Positions 52,202 to 63,331 are shown, numbered from the stretch's first letter. The stretch is DNA of 64,000 bases from Candidatus Polarisedimenticolaceae bacterium (GCA_021648685.1 JAKISI010000008.1:1-64000), one strand, 5' to 3'. The notes: generated by a model not told the origin, from the sequence alone. A program made the numbers and translations.

Positions 52202-53471
52202 ATTTCCTGATCTGCCCATCACCCAGCACAATGTATTTAACCGATGTCAGCCCCTCTAGCCCCACAGGGCCGCGCGCATGAAACTTATCGGTGCTGATGC
52301 CAATCTCCGCCCCCAGCCCGTATTCAAAGCCATCGGCAAATCGAGTCGATGCGTTGACCATGACTGAGCTGGAGTCCACCTCACGCAGGAAGCGCCGCGC
52401 CCTGCTGTAATTCTCGGTAATGATCGATTCGGTATGTTGAGAGCTGTGGCGGTTGATGTGATCAATCGCCTCGTCCAGATCTTTAACGACCCTAATGGAG
52501 AGTATGGGTGCCAGGTATTCGGTGTCCCAATCCTCATCGGTCGCTGCCACGGCGTTGGGGAGGGTGCAGCAGGTGGTGGCGCAACCCCGTATCTCCACCC
52601 CTTTTTCCTGAAGCATTCCGCCCAGCTCGGGCAGGATGGTTTCGGCAATCCCCTCGGCGACCAGCAGTGTCTCAAGCGTATTGCAGGTGCCGTAGCGCTG
52701 GGTTTTGGCGTTAAAGGTGACCTGTAACGCCTTCTCCAGATCGGCTTCGTCATCAATGTAGATGTGGCAGATGCCGTCCAGATGTTTGATGACGGGAACC
52801 TTCGCCTCGTTGCTGATGCGCTCGATCAGCCCTTTGCCGCCCCGCGGGATGATGACATCGACATAGTCCGGCATGGTGATCAGTGCCCCGACAGCGGCGC
52901 GGTCTGTGGTTGCAATGACCTGCACCGCAGTGGCAGGCAGCCCGGCCTGTTCCAGCCCCCGCTGCACGCTGGCGGCGATGGCCTGATTGGAGTGGAAGGC
53001 CTCGGAGCCGCCGCGCAGCACGCAGGCATTGCCGGACTTCAGGCAGAGTGCAGCGGCATCCGCTGTGACGTTGGGGCGGGATTCATAGATGATCCCCACC
53101 ACGCCCAAAGGTACGCGCATGCGGCCAACCTGGATGCCGGTGGGGCGGTATTTAAGATCGGTGATCTCGCCGACAGGATCAGGCAGGGTGGCGATCTGCT
53201 GTAGCCCTTCAATCATGCTGTCGATGCGTGCAGGCGTCAGCTCCAGTCGATCCAGCAGGGCGGCCTCCAGCCCTTTTGCGCTACCCGCTGCGAGATCCTT
53301 GCTGTTTTCATTGATCAGTTGCCCCCGGTGGCGATCGAGATCCGCTGCGATAGCCGTCAGGGCGCTGTTCTTTGCTGTGGTGCTGGCGCGAGCCAGCGCA
53401 CGCGAGGCTGTGCGAGCCTGCTGACCCACACGGTTTATGTATTCGGAGAGATCCAAGATGGTTTCTGACAT
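52200..53471 (-). CDS. proA: Gamma-glutamyl phosphate reductase
   Basis: The second enzyme of proline biosynthesis, reducing gamma-glutamyl phosphate to glutamate semialdehyde. The 423-residue protein shows [20 protein letters not shown] and [20 protein letters not shown], the NADPH site, then the catalytic cysteine region [16 protein letters not shown] and the C-terminal [20 protein letters not shown]. Length and blocks are complete. It is followed by nadD on the same strand. The first enzyme gene, proB, is not in the window. Confidence 0.95.
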   Translation of the reverse strand: MSETILDLSEYINRVGQQARTASRALARASTTAKNSALTAIAADLDRHRGQLINENSKDLAAGSAKGLEAALLDRLELTPARIDSMIEGLQQIATLPDPVGEITDLKYRPTGIQVGRMRVPLGVVGIIYESRPNVTADAAALCLKSGNACVLRGGSEAFHSNQAIAASVQRGLEQAGLPATAVQVIATTDRAAVGALITMPDYVDVIIPRGGKGLIERISNEAKVPVIKHLDGICHIYIDDEADLEKALQVTFNAKTQRYGTCNTLETLLVAEGIAETILPELGGMLQEKGVEIRGCATTCCTLPNAVAATDEDWDTEYLAPILSIRVVKDLDEAIDHINRHSSQHTESIITENYSRARRFLREVDSSSVMVNASTRFADGFEYGLGAEIGISTDKFHARGPVGLEGLTSVKYIVLGDGQIRK

Positions 53472-53527
53472 GCAAATCCTGGCGGGATGATGGCCCGACA
53501 GGTTAGCAGGCCAGACCCCGGCTTAGG

Positions 53528-54196
53528 TTAGAATTGGAAGGCGTTGGCGGTCGAGGCGTTGGTCAGTGGCGGCAGTTCGGTTTCGAACAGCGTCTCACGA
53601 ATCCACTGGTTCTCACCTGTGCGGGTGATCAGGCAGGCCTCCATCACAACCCCTTCACCAATGATCGCAAACAGGCGGCCGCCCACATTGAGCTGGCTCT
53701 TCAGGGTGTCGGCGGCCTCGGCTTGTGGCAGTGAGCCGGTCACGGCAATGGCATCGAAATGGCCGTATGTGGAGGCAGTTGCCAGGGCGTCTCCTGTCTT
53801 GACTGCGGCATTGTTTATGCCCTGTGCGGCAAGTTTGGCGCTGGCCTGTTTTGCCAGCTCAGGCTGGATCTCTACACTGATGACCTGGTCACCCAGTTCA
53901 GCCAGACAGGCTGTTATGAAGCCGCTGCCGGTACCGATCTCAAATACCTTGTCGTCGGGTTTTATTGCAAGCGCCTGTAGCAGGCGGCCTTCGATGACTG
54001 GCTTCATCATCTGCTCGCCATGCCCTAGGGGAATCTCTGTGTCCGCAAAGGCCAGGTTGCGGTATGCATCAGGCACGAAGGCTTCGCGTGGCACGGTGGA
54101 GAGTGTACTGAGCACGGCTTGATCCAGCACCTCCCAGGGGCGAATTTGTTGCTCAACCATATTGAAACGAGCTTGTTCGGTATTATTTTCGGCCAT
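53528..54196 (-). CDS. Protein-L-isoaspartate O-methyltransferase-like
   Basis: A 222-residue SAM-dependent methyltransferase of the PCMT family. NMVEQQIRPWEVLDQAVLST is the N-terminal block, LGHGEQMMKPVIEGRLLQAL corresponds to the family's substrate-side GxGQTISxP region in divergent form, and VFEIGTGSGFITACLAELGD is SAM motif I. This branch differs from canonical Pcm in the active-site segment, so protein repair is probable but not certain, and related members act near small-molecule pathways. The start at 54196 is supported by GGGGAG upstream; 72 further codons are open but overlap the thiC start region. Confidence 0.85.
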   Translation of the reverse strand: MAENNTEQARFNMVEQQIRPWEVLDQAVLSTLSTVPREAFVPDAYRNLAFADTEIPLGHGEQMMKPVIEGRLLQALAIKPDDKVFEIGTGSGFITACLAELGDQVISVEIQPELAKQASAKLAAQGINNAAVKTGDALATASTYGHFDAIAVTGSLPQAEAADTLKSQLNVGGRLFAIIGEGVVMEACLITRTGENQWIRETLFETELPPLTNASTANAFQF

Positions 54197-54393
54197 GGAA
54201 CTCCCCTGCCTGACTAAATATATTGGTTTGAGTGGGCGCTTAGCGTACGTATTTTGGCACTGGCAGGCAAGTGCATGAGTAAAAGATTCGCTGTTTTTTT
54301 CAGAAATTTCTTGAGCATATTGGTATATTAATACCATTCGTACTGGCTCAGCCCTGTCTGCAGCCGGTGTTTTTTTCGCCATGCAGTCGTTGA

Positions 54394-56295
<1,902 letters not shown>

Positions 56296-56319
56296 ATTCC
56301 AGCTGGTTATCCGAGAATG

Positions 56320-56356
56320 AAAACCGCATAGAGCCGCCTGCTCTATGCGGTTTTTT
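56320..56356 (+). terminator. Rho-independent terminator after thiC
   Basis: AAAACCGCATAGAGC (56320-56334) and GCTCTATGCGGTTTT (56340-56354) form a perfect 15-base-pair stem with a 5-base loop, running into T residues to 56356. It lies 25 bases after the thiC stop. Confidence 0.92.
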
Positions 56357-56467
56357 GCATATTTTGGTTTAGTTTTTATCTCTTCTGTGTACTGATGAAA
56401 GGGCTGTACTACACTATGGGAACAACAAGCATATTCAGGTTGTACAGACGGGTATTTCATACAGGGG

Positions 56468-57271
56468 ATGGTGGTGAGTAAAAAAAAATCTGGCAAAATA
56501 GCAAAGCGTGTCTATGAAAAAGAGCTGTTCAGGCTTCAACTGGAGTTGGTAAAGCTTCAGGAGTGGATCAAACATAAAGGGTTAAAGGTGGTGGTTATTT
56601 TTGAAGGGCGTGATGCGGCGGGCAAAGGGGGGGTTATCAAGCGCATTGCCCAGCACTTAAATCCTCGCATCTGCCGTATTGCGGCACTGCCTGCACCCAC
56701 TGAACGAGAGCAGAGCCAGTGGTATTTTCAACGTTATGCGGCGCAACTGCCAGCCGCAGGTGAGATGGTGCTGTTTGATCGCAGCTGGTACAACAGAGCG
56801 GGTGTTGAGCAGGTCATGGGTTTTTGCACAGATGATGAGTATGAAGAGTTTATGCGCTCCTGCCCTGAATTTGAGCGCATGCTGGTTCGCTCGGGCATCA
56901 TCCTGGTCAAGTACTGGTTCTCAGTCTCTGATGATGAGCAGGAGCGCCGCTTTCAAAGCCGCCTCGTAGAGCCGCACAAACGCTGGAAGCTGAGCCCGAT
57001 GGATCTGGAATCGCGTTGCCGGTGGGTCGAGTATTCTAAGGCCAAGGACATCATGTTTGCTCATACAGATATCAAGCAGGCACCCTGGTATGTGGTGAAA
57101 TCCGATATAAAAAAGCATGCCCGTTTGAACTGTATCGCGCACCTGCTCAGTATGATTCCCTATGAAGATCTGACGCCGGAGCCGATTGAGTTGCCGGAGC
57201 GTAATGAGAGCCAAGGCTATGTCCGGCCACCCATCTCTGATCAGACCTTTGTTCCAGATCTCTATCCATAG
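56468..57271 (+). CDS. Polyphosphate kinase 2 family protein (first copy)
   Basis: A 267-residue PPK2 that transfers phosphate between polyphosphate and nucleotides. Walker A is FEGRDAAGKGGVIKRI, followed by the family's QWYFQRYAAQLPAAGEM, DRSWYNRAGVEQVMGFC lid segment and RWKLSPMDLESRCRWVEYSK. The single PPK2 domain and length fit class I enzymes, which phosphorylate nucleoside diphosphates, but class is inferred from layout. The start is ATG 56468 with an AGGGG just upstream; GTG 56474 is an alternative. It is convergent with the second PPK2 gene, 15 bases away. Confidence 0.9.
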   Translation: MVVSKKKSGKIAKRVYEKELFRLQLELVKLQEWIKHKGLKVVVIFEGRDAAGKGGVIKRIAQHLNPRICRIAALPAPTEREQSQWYFQRYAAQLPAAGEMVLFDRSWYNRAGVEQVMGFCTDDEYEEFMRSCPEFERMLVRSGIILVKYWFSVSDDEQERRFQSRLVEPHKRWKLSPMDLESRCRWVEYSKAKDIMFAHTDIKQAPWYVVKSDIKKHARLNCIAHLLSMIPYEDLTPEPIELPERNESQGYVRPPISDQTFVPDLYP

Positions 57272-57286
57272 AGCATGGGTGGCGCT

Positions 57287-58198
57287 TTAGCCGACAAATT
57301 TCCCGCTATGGAGACGCTGTGCCTCCATTAGCTCCAGCTCCCTGGCCCCGGAGATAACGACTTCAGGGTCAGGAACAAAATCCAGTTCAGGGTCTAAACG
57401 CTCGTAGGGGACGGCATTCAAGATCACCTTCATCGCATTCATGCGTGCCAGATGCTTGTTATCGGAACGGATCACCACCCAGGGCGCATGGGTGGTATTG
57501 GTGTGTTTGAGCATCTCATATTTCTGGTGGGTAAAATCATCCCAGCGATCCTGAGCCTGGAGATCGACCTCGCTCAATTTCCACTGACGTAGCGGGTCAT
57601 TCTTGCGGCGGTCAAAGCGGCGGGCCTGCTCCTCCTTGGTGACGCTGAAATAGAGCTTGATCAGGATGGTGCCCTGGCGAATAAGATCGCGTTCAAAGCC
57701 GCTTACGCCGCGTATAAAATCGTCGTACTCCTTATCGGAACAGAAGCCAAAGACGCGTTCGACACCAGCCCTGTTGTACCAGCTGCGGTCAAACAGCACG
57801 GTTTCACCACCACGAGGGAATTTGGTGATATATTTTTGAAAATACCACTGTGACATCTGGGTCTGGGTGGGTTTGCTGAGGGCGACGATGCGGTAATGCT
57901 TTTCATTCATGTAGCGGGTTACGCGTCGAATGGTGCCTCCCTTTCCGGCTGCATCCCTCCCCTCAAACAGGATGATCATGCGCGTTTGCGACTCCTCAAG
58001 GTACTGCTGCATGTGAATCAGTTCGGCTTGAAGAGGGGCGAGTGCACTCTCTCTGCGAAAGCGTTGTATTGCTTTGCGCTCACTCTTTTTCAGGGCCTCA
58101 TTCTCATTTTCCAGCTGCTGAAGGCGCGTCAACAGCTCGTCTGTTTTGACATCCGTGCCATTAAAGTGAATGAACTCAGGGTTTGGCTGGCTGGTCAT
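57287..58198 (-). CDS. Polyphosphate kinase 2 family protein (second copy)
   Basis: A 303-residue PPK2 with an N-terminal coiled region (LLTRLQQLENENEALKKSER) that the first copy lacks, then the same core: FEGRDAAGKGGTIRRVTRYM, QWYFQKYITKFPRGGETVLF, DRSWYNRAGVERVFGF and RQWKLSEVDLQAQDRWDDFT. The start at 58198 (MTSQPNPEFI) was set by the GGTGG upstream and because the preceding 40 codons are unlike the family. The two paralogues are clearly different in sequence, so they probably differ in substrate or direction of reaction. It lies beside the DNR-like gene. Confidence 0.9.
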   Translation of the reverse strand: MTSQPNPEFIHFNGTDVKTDELLTRLQQLENENEALKKSERKAIQRFRRESALAPLQAELIHMQQYLEESQTRMIILFEGRDAAGKGGTIRRVTRYMNEKHYRIVALSKPTQTQMSQWYFQKYITKFPRGGETVLFDRSWYNRAGVERVFGFCSDKEYDDFIRGVSGFERDLIRQGTILIKLYFSVTKEEQARRFDRRKNDPLRQWKLSEVDLQAQDRWDDFTHQKYEMLKHTNTTHAPWVVIRSDNKHLARMNAMKVILNAVPYERLDPELDFVPDPEVVISGARELELMEAQRLHSGKFVG

Positions 58199-58333
58199 TG
58201 TTCCACCCTCTTTAATTGTGATTGGGGGATTGAATCCCTTGCTGTAAGCATACTCCTGATGGCACAGGTTTACAGCGATGAATGAGCGGTTGGCCGGTGA
58301 AAAGCCGGTCTTGGGCAAAGAGACTTGCTTGTA

Positions 58334-59074
58334 TTATATGCAGCGTTTTTTGCCAGTGAGCGGACAGACCCCACCGGGGATGTTGATCTGTTTGTTTCCG
58401 GTATAGGGGTCTTCATGAGAGAGCTCCTGCAATGCTTCCGGATCAAGGACGGTTATCTTGTTCCCTTTTACGTTGATAATCTTTTTGTCGCTGAGGTTGT
58501 GGAGTATGCGTGAGAAGGTTTCCGGTTTTACCGAGAGGCGCGACGCCAGTATGCCTTTGGGCGCATCCAGGGAGAAGGTGTTCGCCTCCCGCATACTGCG
58601 GTAATCATAGAGTAATCCGGCAACGCGGTTGGTGGCATTCTGTAGTGTCAGGTCGTCAATCTCTTTGATCAGTGACCGAAGGCGTTGGCTCATATCGCCC
58701 ATCATTCGAAAGCAGCTCTCCACAGATTCTCGTAGCATCTGCGAAAACTGCTGGTTGTCAAACCCAAGCAGCTCTGTACGCTTGATGGCGGTGGCAGTAA
58801 CCGGGTAGCTGGGCTGTTCCTGAAACATCAGCGCCTCGGCAAAGGTGTTTCCCGGATGAACTATGCCGATGACCTTCTCATTGCCATCCATCGAGAGGCG
58901 GGAGAGCTTGATCTGACCGCTGAGCATCAGAAAGAAACGGTTGGCAGGTACTCCACACTCAAAGAGCACTTCGTCTTCATCAAGGGTGATCCTTCGGGAT
59001 AGGCTCTTCACCTGCACCAACTGCTTGTCCGTCAGTGTTGTAAAGAGGTAGGTATCTCGTAGTTCGACTGGCAT
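58334..59074 (-). CDS. Crp/Fnr-family regulator, DNR-like
   Basis: A 246-residue transcription factor with an N-terminal cyclic-nucleotide-like sensor domain and a C-terminal winged helix. The pattern PGNTFAEALMFQEQPSYPVT, the dimer helix and the recognition helix LSVKPETFSRILHNL with the ExxSR signature match DNR, the NO-responsive regulator of denitrification. The cysteines that hold the FNR iron-sulfur cluster are absent, which supports a heme-based NO sensor. Unusually, the C-terminus carries a tail ending GGVCPLTGKKRCI. Targets expected are TTGAT-N4-GTCAA boxes, found near nirS and nirC. Confidence 0.85.
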   Translation of the reverse strand: MPVELRDTYLFTTLTDKQLVQVKSLSRRITLDEDEVLFECGVPANRFFLMLSGQIKLSRLSMDGNEKVIGIVHPGNTFAEALMFQEQPSYPVTATAIKRTELLGFDNQQFSQMLRESVESCFRMMGDMSQRLRSLIKEIDDLTLQNATNRVAGLLYDYRSMREANTFSLDAPKGILASRLSVKPETFSRILHNLSDKKIINVKGNKITVLDPEALQELSHEDPYTGNKQINIPGGVCPLTGKKRCI

Positions 59075-59246
59075 TGCCGCTTCCTGTTATCTAATACTTA
59101 AACTGCACTACGCACTCTAACACTATTGAATAGGTATTGTTTAAGACCAATAATCATGTCGTGCGGTTGCTCTTTGCTGCTGTTCGTTCAGTGTCTTATA
59201 ACAGGATGCAGTGCTCAGCAGAAGTAATTCCCACAATAATTACATT

Positions 59247-60584
59247 CTATCTTGAAGATTCAAAATCTGAAAGCTCTTGATTGACCTGCTGGTAGCGGCG
59301 TGTTGCCTGAAGGATATTGAGCAGCAACAGGGCGCAGGATACCCCTAAACCAAGCCCGGCAAGATAGCTGAACGGATTGGGCCAAAATGGTGCCAGTGTC
59401 AGCAGAAACAGGGTTGCCAGATGGGCATAGAGCTGCCTCTGTGTCAGCCGGTCAGGCATGAGCTCTTTCATGTTGGGAACCTTCACCTTGCCCATGCTCA
59501 TCAGTGCAACCTGGCGGTTTTGCAGGTGAAACCAGGCCAGAAACGGGACAATCTTATAGAGCATGCCGTTGGTTACTGAGGCAGCAATGCCGAATAACAG
59601 CCAGATACCCAGCAGCAGAGGGATGGCGGGTTGGTTTTTTGCAGCGGGGGTCAGGCTGGTAAGCCAGAGTAGCAGGCAGGCCGCAATGAGAATCATGCCG
59701 GTGCGCCAGAAGAGCAGTGTGATGTCAGAGACCCGCCGCCGCCGTTTATGCTGTAGCCACAGGGTGGAGCCAGCAAACAGGGTGTAGCCGATAGTGGGCA
59801 GCAAGATCCAGGTGTCTGGCACCCATTTTGGTAGCTGGCCGCTCCCCCAGGCCAGATAGAGTGGTGCCCAGATGACCAGTGCGGCAAACAGTACCCAGCT
59901 GAGTGAGCCTGTGAGTCTTTGCGGATACTCGGGTGTCAGCTGGAACATGGGAACCACCTGGTAGGCAACACCGATAACAAGGATGCCGATCCAGCCCAGT
60001 ATGCCCCAGCCCAGGTGAATGTCGGTGAGCGGTATGAGTTGGCTCAGGGAGGTCATGCCAGAGAAGCCGGCACCGATAGTGAGCCCCAGAATCACCGTTG
60101 TCGCCAGTGAGGCGATGGCCAGCCGCATGCCGTGTATGGTGGCATTGGGGGTTCTGATGCGTATCAATGCCACGGAGATGGCAATAATAAAGATCAGAAA
60201 GCCCAGCCCCAGTGTGCTGAGTGCAAGGTGAAACAGCCCGGTGATGCCGCTGAGAAAGCCAGCGGCCAGTGCCAGGGTGCCGATGGTCAGCAGGCCGTGC
60301 ACAGCGGTGGCAACGGGCTTTACCCTGGGTACCGGCGAGCCGGCCAGAACAGGCAGCATCTGCATCATGGCGCCGCACATGATCATCCCCAGAAAGCCCA
60401 GCGTGATGAGATGGGTCAACGCCAGTGTGGCAGGTGCCCAGCGACTGATCAGTATCTCGGGGCCGTAGACCAGCAGCAGCAAGGCGGCCAGTAGCCCAAA
60501 AATGGGGGCGGTGATAAAAAACCGGAAGGGTACTGAAATAGGGGGAGCCTGCTCCAGGGAGAGGCTTGATCGACTTACCTGCAT
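59247..60584 (-). CDS. NnrS/heme-copper-oxidase-I-like membrane protein
   Basis: A 445-residue inner-membrane protein with about twelve hydrophobic helices. Conserved-looking segments are THLITLGFLGMIMCGAMMQM, DIHLGWGILGWIGILVIGVA with YQVVPMFQLTPEYP, and SVTNGMLYKIVPFLAWFHLQ; the histidines inside helices recall heme ligands of cytochrome oxidase subunit I and of NnrS. It could be an NO- or heme-related membrane protein of the denitrification locus, but no oxidase active-site set is complete. It lies downstream of DUF2249 and hemerythrin genes on the same strand. The start at 60584 precedes the first helix. Confidence 0.7.
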   Translation of the reverse strand: MQVSRSSLSLEQAPPISVPFRFFITAPIFGLLAALLLLVYGPEILISRWAPATLALTHLITLGFLGMIMCGAMMQMLPVLAGSPVPRVKPVATAVHGLLTIGTLALAAGFLSGITGLFHLALSTLGLGFLIFIIAISVALIRIRTPNATIHGMRLAIASLATTVILGLTIGAGFSGMTSLSQLIPLTDIHLGWGILGWIGILVIGVAYQVVPMFQLTPEYPQRLTGSLSWVLFAALVIWAPLYLAWGSGQLPKWVPDTWILLPTIGYTLFAGSTLWLQHKRRRRVSDITLLFWRTGMILIAACLLLWLTSLTPAAKNQPAIPLLLGIWLLFGIAASVTNGMLYKIVPFLAWFHLQNRQVALMSMGKVKVPNMKELMPDRLTQRQLYAHLATLFLLTLAPFWPNPFSYLAGLGLGVSCALLLLNILQATRRYQQVNQELSDFESSR

Positions 60585-60688
60585 GAGCGTTCTATGTGTG
60601 TAGCTGAGAGCTGGCTCTTATACCATCTATCGACCCCTGAGCCAATAAAAGCGCGCCCCGCTAATGGCTGCGTTGGTTATTGGGGATG

Positions 60689-60937
60689 TCAGGTGGGGAT
60701 CTTGGCATTGGCAATGCGGTCATCCTTGCGCCAGATGAAGATCTCATAGCCCTCCGGGCCGCCCGGCCGTGTGATCCAGGCGATACCCATGTTTTCCAGC
60801 ATAGGGTAGATCATGCGGGGTTCCCGGCGATGTATCACATAGAGGTAGTCGCCACTATTGAGTGACTCAATGGCTTGCAGGATCTGCTCCATGGGTTCTG
60901 GTGGCTCAAGACCACTGACATCCAGTTTGTGCTCCAT
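60689..60937 (-). CDS. DUF2249 (TusA-like) small protein
   Basis: An 82-residue protein with the DUF2249 pattern: LDVSGLEPPEPMEQILQAIE at the N-terminus, SGDYLYVIHRREPRMIYPML in the middle and GYEIFIWRK at the end. The fold resembles TusA, but the sulfur-carrier Cys is absent. DUF2249 proteins are typically encoded beside hemerythrins and denitrification genes. Here the gene follows the hemerythrin gene by 98 bases and precedes the membrane protein by 104, all on the minus strand. Confidence 0.85.
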   Translation of the reverse strand: MEHKLDVSGLEPPEPMEQILQAIESLNSGDYLYVIHRREPRMIYPMLENMGIAWITRPGGPEGYEIFIWRKDDRIANAKIPT

Positions 60938-61035
60938 AGCTATGAATTATGAATATAGTGTGAGGTTTGGCTTGTTGATGATGCGTGCGCCCCAGGCAGA
61001 AGCTCCAGGGCGCACAAAATATTTTTGGATTTCAA

Positions 61036-61473
61036 CTACGGGTTCATTTCCATCTTAGTCAGAACATCCGCCGCTTTTTCACGCAGCGACTGGTCGGCCA
61101 TGATATAGACAATCTGCTCCTCCTTGGTGTTGTGCTGCTGCATGACCATGATCAGGGTTTCGGATAGGCCGAGGTATTTTTCCTGGCTCTTCTCTGTAAC
61201 ACTTTCATCCATATCAGCGAGTAGCTGGCGCATCTGCATGTGCTCCATACGCATCACCTGAGTGGGGCCCGAGGTCATGCCGGTGCTCTGTTCAACGGCT
61301 GGAAACAGTACCGCCTCTTCCATAGAGAAGTGTCGTTCCGTGGCTTCGTGAAAATCACGGAAGGCGGTGGCGCCGTTCTCCCAGTCACCGTTGGAGATAG
61401 CATCTTCAGCTTTTGCAAATAGTTCATCACACCGTTTGTGGTCGGTGGACATGACATCAGTGATTTTTGGCAT
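61036..61473 (-). CDS. Hemerythrin-domain protein
   Basis: A 145-residue four-helix protein with the HHE diiron-binding pattern. Likely ligands are His12 (STDHKRCDEL), His42 and His48 with Glu52 (FHEATERHFSMEEAV), His78 (RMEHMQMR) and His114 with Glu118 (QQHNTKEEQ). Such proteins bind O2 or NO, or serve as iron stores, and those near nir genes are thought to scavenge or repair during nitrosative stress. The 176-base gap to nirS, transcribed divergently, holds an FNR/DNR-type box that could drive both genes. Confidence 0.88.
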   Translation of the reverse strand: MPKITDVMSTDHKRCDELFAKAEDAISNGDWENGATAFRDFHEATERHFSMEEAVLFPAVEQSTGMTSGPTQVMRMEHMQMRQLLADMDESVTEKSQEKYLGLSETLIMVMQQHNTKEEQIVYIMADQSLREKAADVLTKMEMNP

Positions 61474-61541
61474 ACGAGTTTCCGATTTGAATTAAGAAAA
61501 TGAATATTTTTTAGTATGCAAGAGGGGGCAAAATCAAGTCA

Positions 61542-61555
61542 TTGATGTCAGTCAA
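61542..61555 (+). promoter_or_regulatory. FNR/DNR-like operator between hemerythrin and nirS
   Basis: TTGATGTCAGTCAA is TTGAT-N4-GTCAA, identical in half-sites to the box before the PCP_red gene. It lies 69 bases after the hemerythrin start (minus strand) and about 95 bases before nirS (plus strand), placed to control both divergent genes by the DNR-like regulator encoded at 58334-59074. Confidence 0.7.
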
Positions 61556-61649
61556 ATAAAAAACCACCGGGATGAGAGTGTGAAATAGGAACGATATTTT
61601 CTAATGGTGGCCATTACCAGTACAATCAACCCTAGAGTAACTAATTCGG

Positions 61650-63290
61650 GTGAACAGGTGGATGAAAAAACCAGGCATTAAAAGTTTTCTATTAAGTATG
61701 GTTGCAGGTGTGACCATGGCGGGCGCGCCCCCTCTCCTGGCATCGGGAGGCCCCTCTCTCTCAGAGGAGGATTTTGAAAAGGCGAAGGAGCTGTACTTTC
61801 AGCGCTGTGCTGGCTGCCATGGAGCCTTGCGCAAAGGCGCTACAGGCAAGAGTCTTGAGCCAAAGAGCATCAGGAAGAGAGGGCAGCGGCGCCTGGAGAA
61901 GGTCATCGCCTTTGGCACCGAAGGCGGCATGAATAACTTTGATGATCTCCTCACCCGGGATGAGATCACGCTACTGGCCACCTACATACAACTGGAGCCG
62001 CCCATTCCGCCCGAGATGTCGCTGAGGTTGATGCGGGAGCGCACCAGGGTCTTTGTTGAGCCAAAGAACTATCCAACCAAGCCCCAGCACGACCGGAACT
62101 GGAAAAACTTTTTCATCGTCATCGAGCGCGATGCGGGAAAGGTGGCCATTGTCGATGGCGACAGGCATGAGATCATCACCCATATCAATACAGGTTATGC
62201 GGTGCATGTGGCCAAATCTGCGGAGCGCCATGCCACAGAGAGCGTGGCGGATCTGGGCCGTTTCTGGTACACCATTGGCCGTGATGGCCGGGTAAAAAAG
62301 ATTGATCTGTGGCAGACACCGGAGCGGATGCTGGTGGCAGAGACCCAGATCGCCTACGATGCGCGGGATATTGCCGTCTCGGGTGATGGCAAGTACCTGA
62401 TTGCCGGGGGCTACTGGCCGCCACACTTTGTCATCATTGATGCTGAAACGATGAACCCGATCAAGGTCGTCTCCACCCGTGGCGCCAATATTGATGGCTA
62501 TTTTATCAATGAGTCGCGAGTGGCTGCGGTAGACACCACGCCAAATCTCTCCAGTTTTCTGGTATCGGCCAAGGAGCTGGGGCAGGTGTGGCAGGTGGAT
62601 TATACCGATCTGAGCAATCTGCGAATCGACAAAATAGATTCAGCCCGCTATCTGCACGATGGTTTTTTTGACCCTACCGGCCGTTATTTTCAGGTTGCAG
62701 CAAACGCCTCCAACAAGATGGTGATCATTGACACCGAGACCCGGAAGCTGGAGGCGATGATTGATGTGGCCAAAAAGCCCCACCCTGGCCCGGGTGCCAA
62801 CTGGGTTGACCCGAATTGTGGGCCGGTGGCGGGTACCACCCACCTGGGCGAGGCCAAGGTGACGAGCTGGGGCAATGACCCGGTTGGGCATCCAGACAGG
62901 GCCTGGAAGATCTGCCGCGTTATCAAGGTCGATGGTGCAGGCTCCTTTATCCGCACCCATCCCAAGAGTGATTTTGTCTGGGTTGACCAACTGATGCACC
63001 CTGAGCAGGCCGTCAAACAGAGTGTGCAGGTGATCAGCAAGAAGACGGGGCGTGTTATCAAGACCATCCGCGTCACCAAGGATGCCGGTTTTGCGGCTGT
63101 GCATATCGAGTTCAACCAGGATGGCAGCGAGGTTTGGGTCTCGGCCTGGAATCGCAAGGACTATAGCAATGATACGGGTTACATCGTGATCTACGATGCC
63201 AAGACCCTGCGGGAGAAGGGGCGCATCAAAGGGCTGCGGACACCGACCGGCAAGTTCAATGTCTATAACCGTATCAACCATGTCACCTGA
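61650..63290 (+). CDS. nirS: Cytochrome cd1 nitrite reductase NirS
   Basis: The periplasmic enzyme that reduces nitrite to nitric oxide. The 546-residue protein has a signal peptide (SFLLSMVAGVTMAGAPPLLA), a c-type heme domain (CAGCH at 53-57, then GALRKGATGKSL) and an eight-bladed d1-heme propeller. Diagnostic residues are the d1-iron ligand His186 in TGYAVH and the catalytic His336 and His378 (YLHDGFF and KPHPGPGAN), spaced 42 apart as in Pseudomonas NirS; AGGYWPPHFVIIDAETMNP is also typical. The second conserved His a few residues later in other NirS (FVHPKYG) is Asp here. Start: GTG 61650; ATG 61662 is an alternative. Confidence 0.9.
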   Translation: MNRWMKKPGIKSFLLSMVAGVTMAGAPPLLASGGPSLSEEDFEKAKELYFQRCAGCHGALRKGATGKSLEPKSIRKRGQRRLEKVIAFGTEGGMNNFDDLLTRDEITLLATYIQLEPPIPPEMSLRLMRERTRVFVEPKNYPTKPQHDRNWKNFFIVIERDAGKVAIVDGDRHEIITHINTGYAVHVAKSAERHATESVADLGRFWYTIGRDGRVKKIDLWQTPERMLVAETQIAYDARDIAVSGDGKYLIAGGYWPPHFVIIDAETMNPIKVVSTRGANIDGYFINESRVAAVDTTPNLSSFLVSAKELGQVWQVDYTDLSNLRIDKIDSARYLHDGFFDPTGRYFQVAANASNKMVIIDTETRKLEAMIDVAKKPHPGPGANWVDPNCGPVAGTTHLGEAKVTSWGNDPVGHPDRAWKICRVIKVDGAGSFIRTHPKSDFVWVDQLMHPEQAVKQSVQVISKKTGRVIKTIRVTKDAGFAAVHIEFNQDGSEVWVSAWNRKDYSNDTGYIVIYDAKTLREKGRIKGLRTPTGKFNVYNRINHVT

Positions 63291-63331
63291 AACGGATCGA
63301 CAGCAGGGCTAAGGCTTCGCCAGATGCACCT

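Noticed and set aside
52256-52756. 166-codon minus-strand frame inside proA
   Set aside because: Same-strand alternative frame of proA; the proA frame carries all catalytic motifs.
54321-54336. Operator-like inverted repeat TGGTAT-ATTA-ATACCA before thiC
   Set aside because: Short 6-base AT-rich arms occur by chance and no regulator with this pattern is known to me; kept only as a note.
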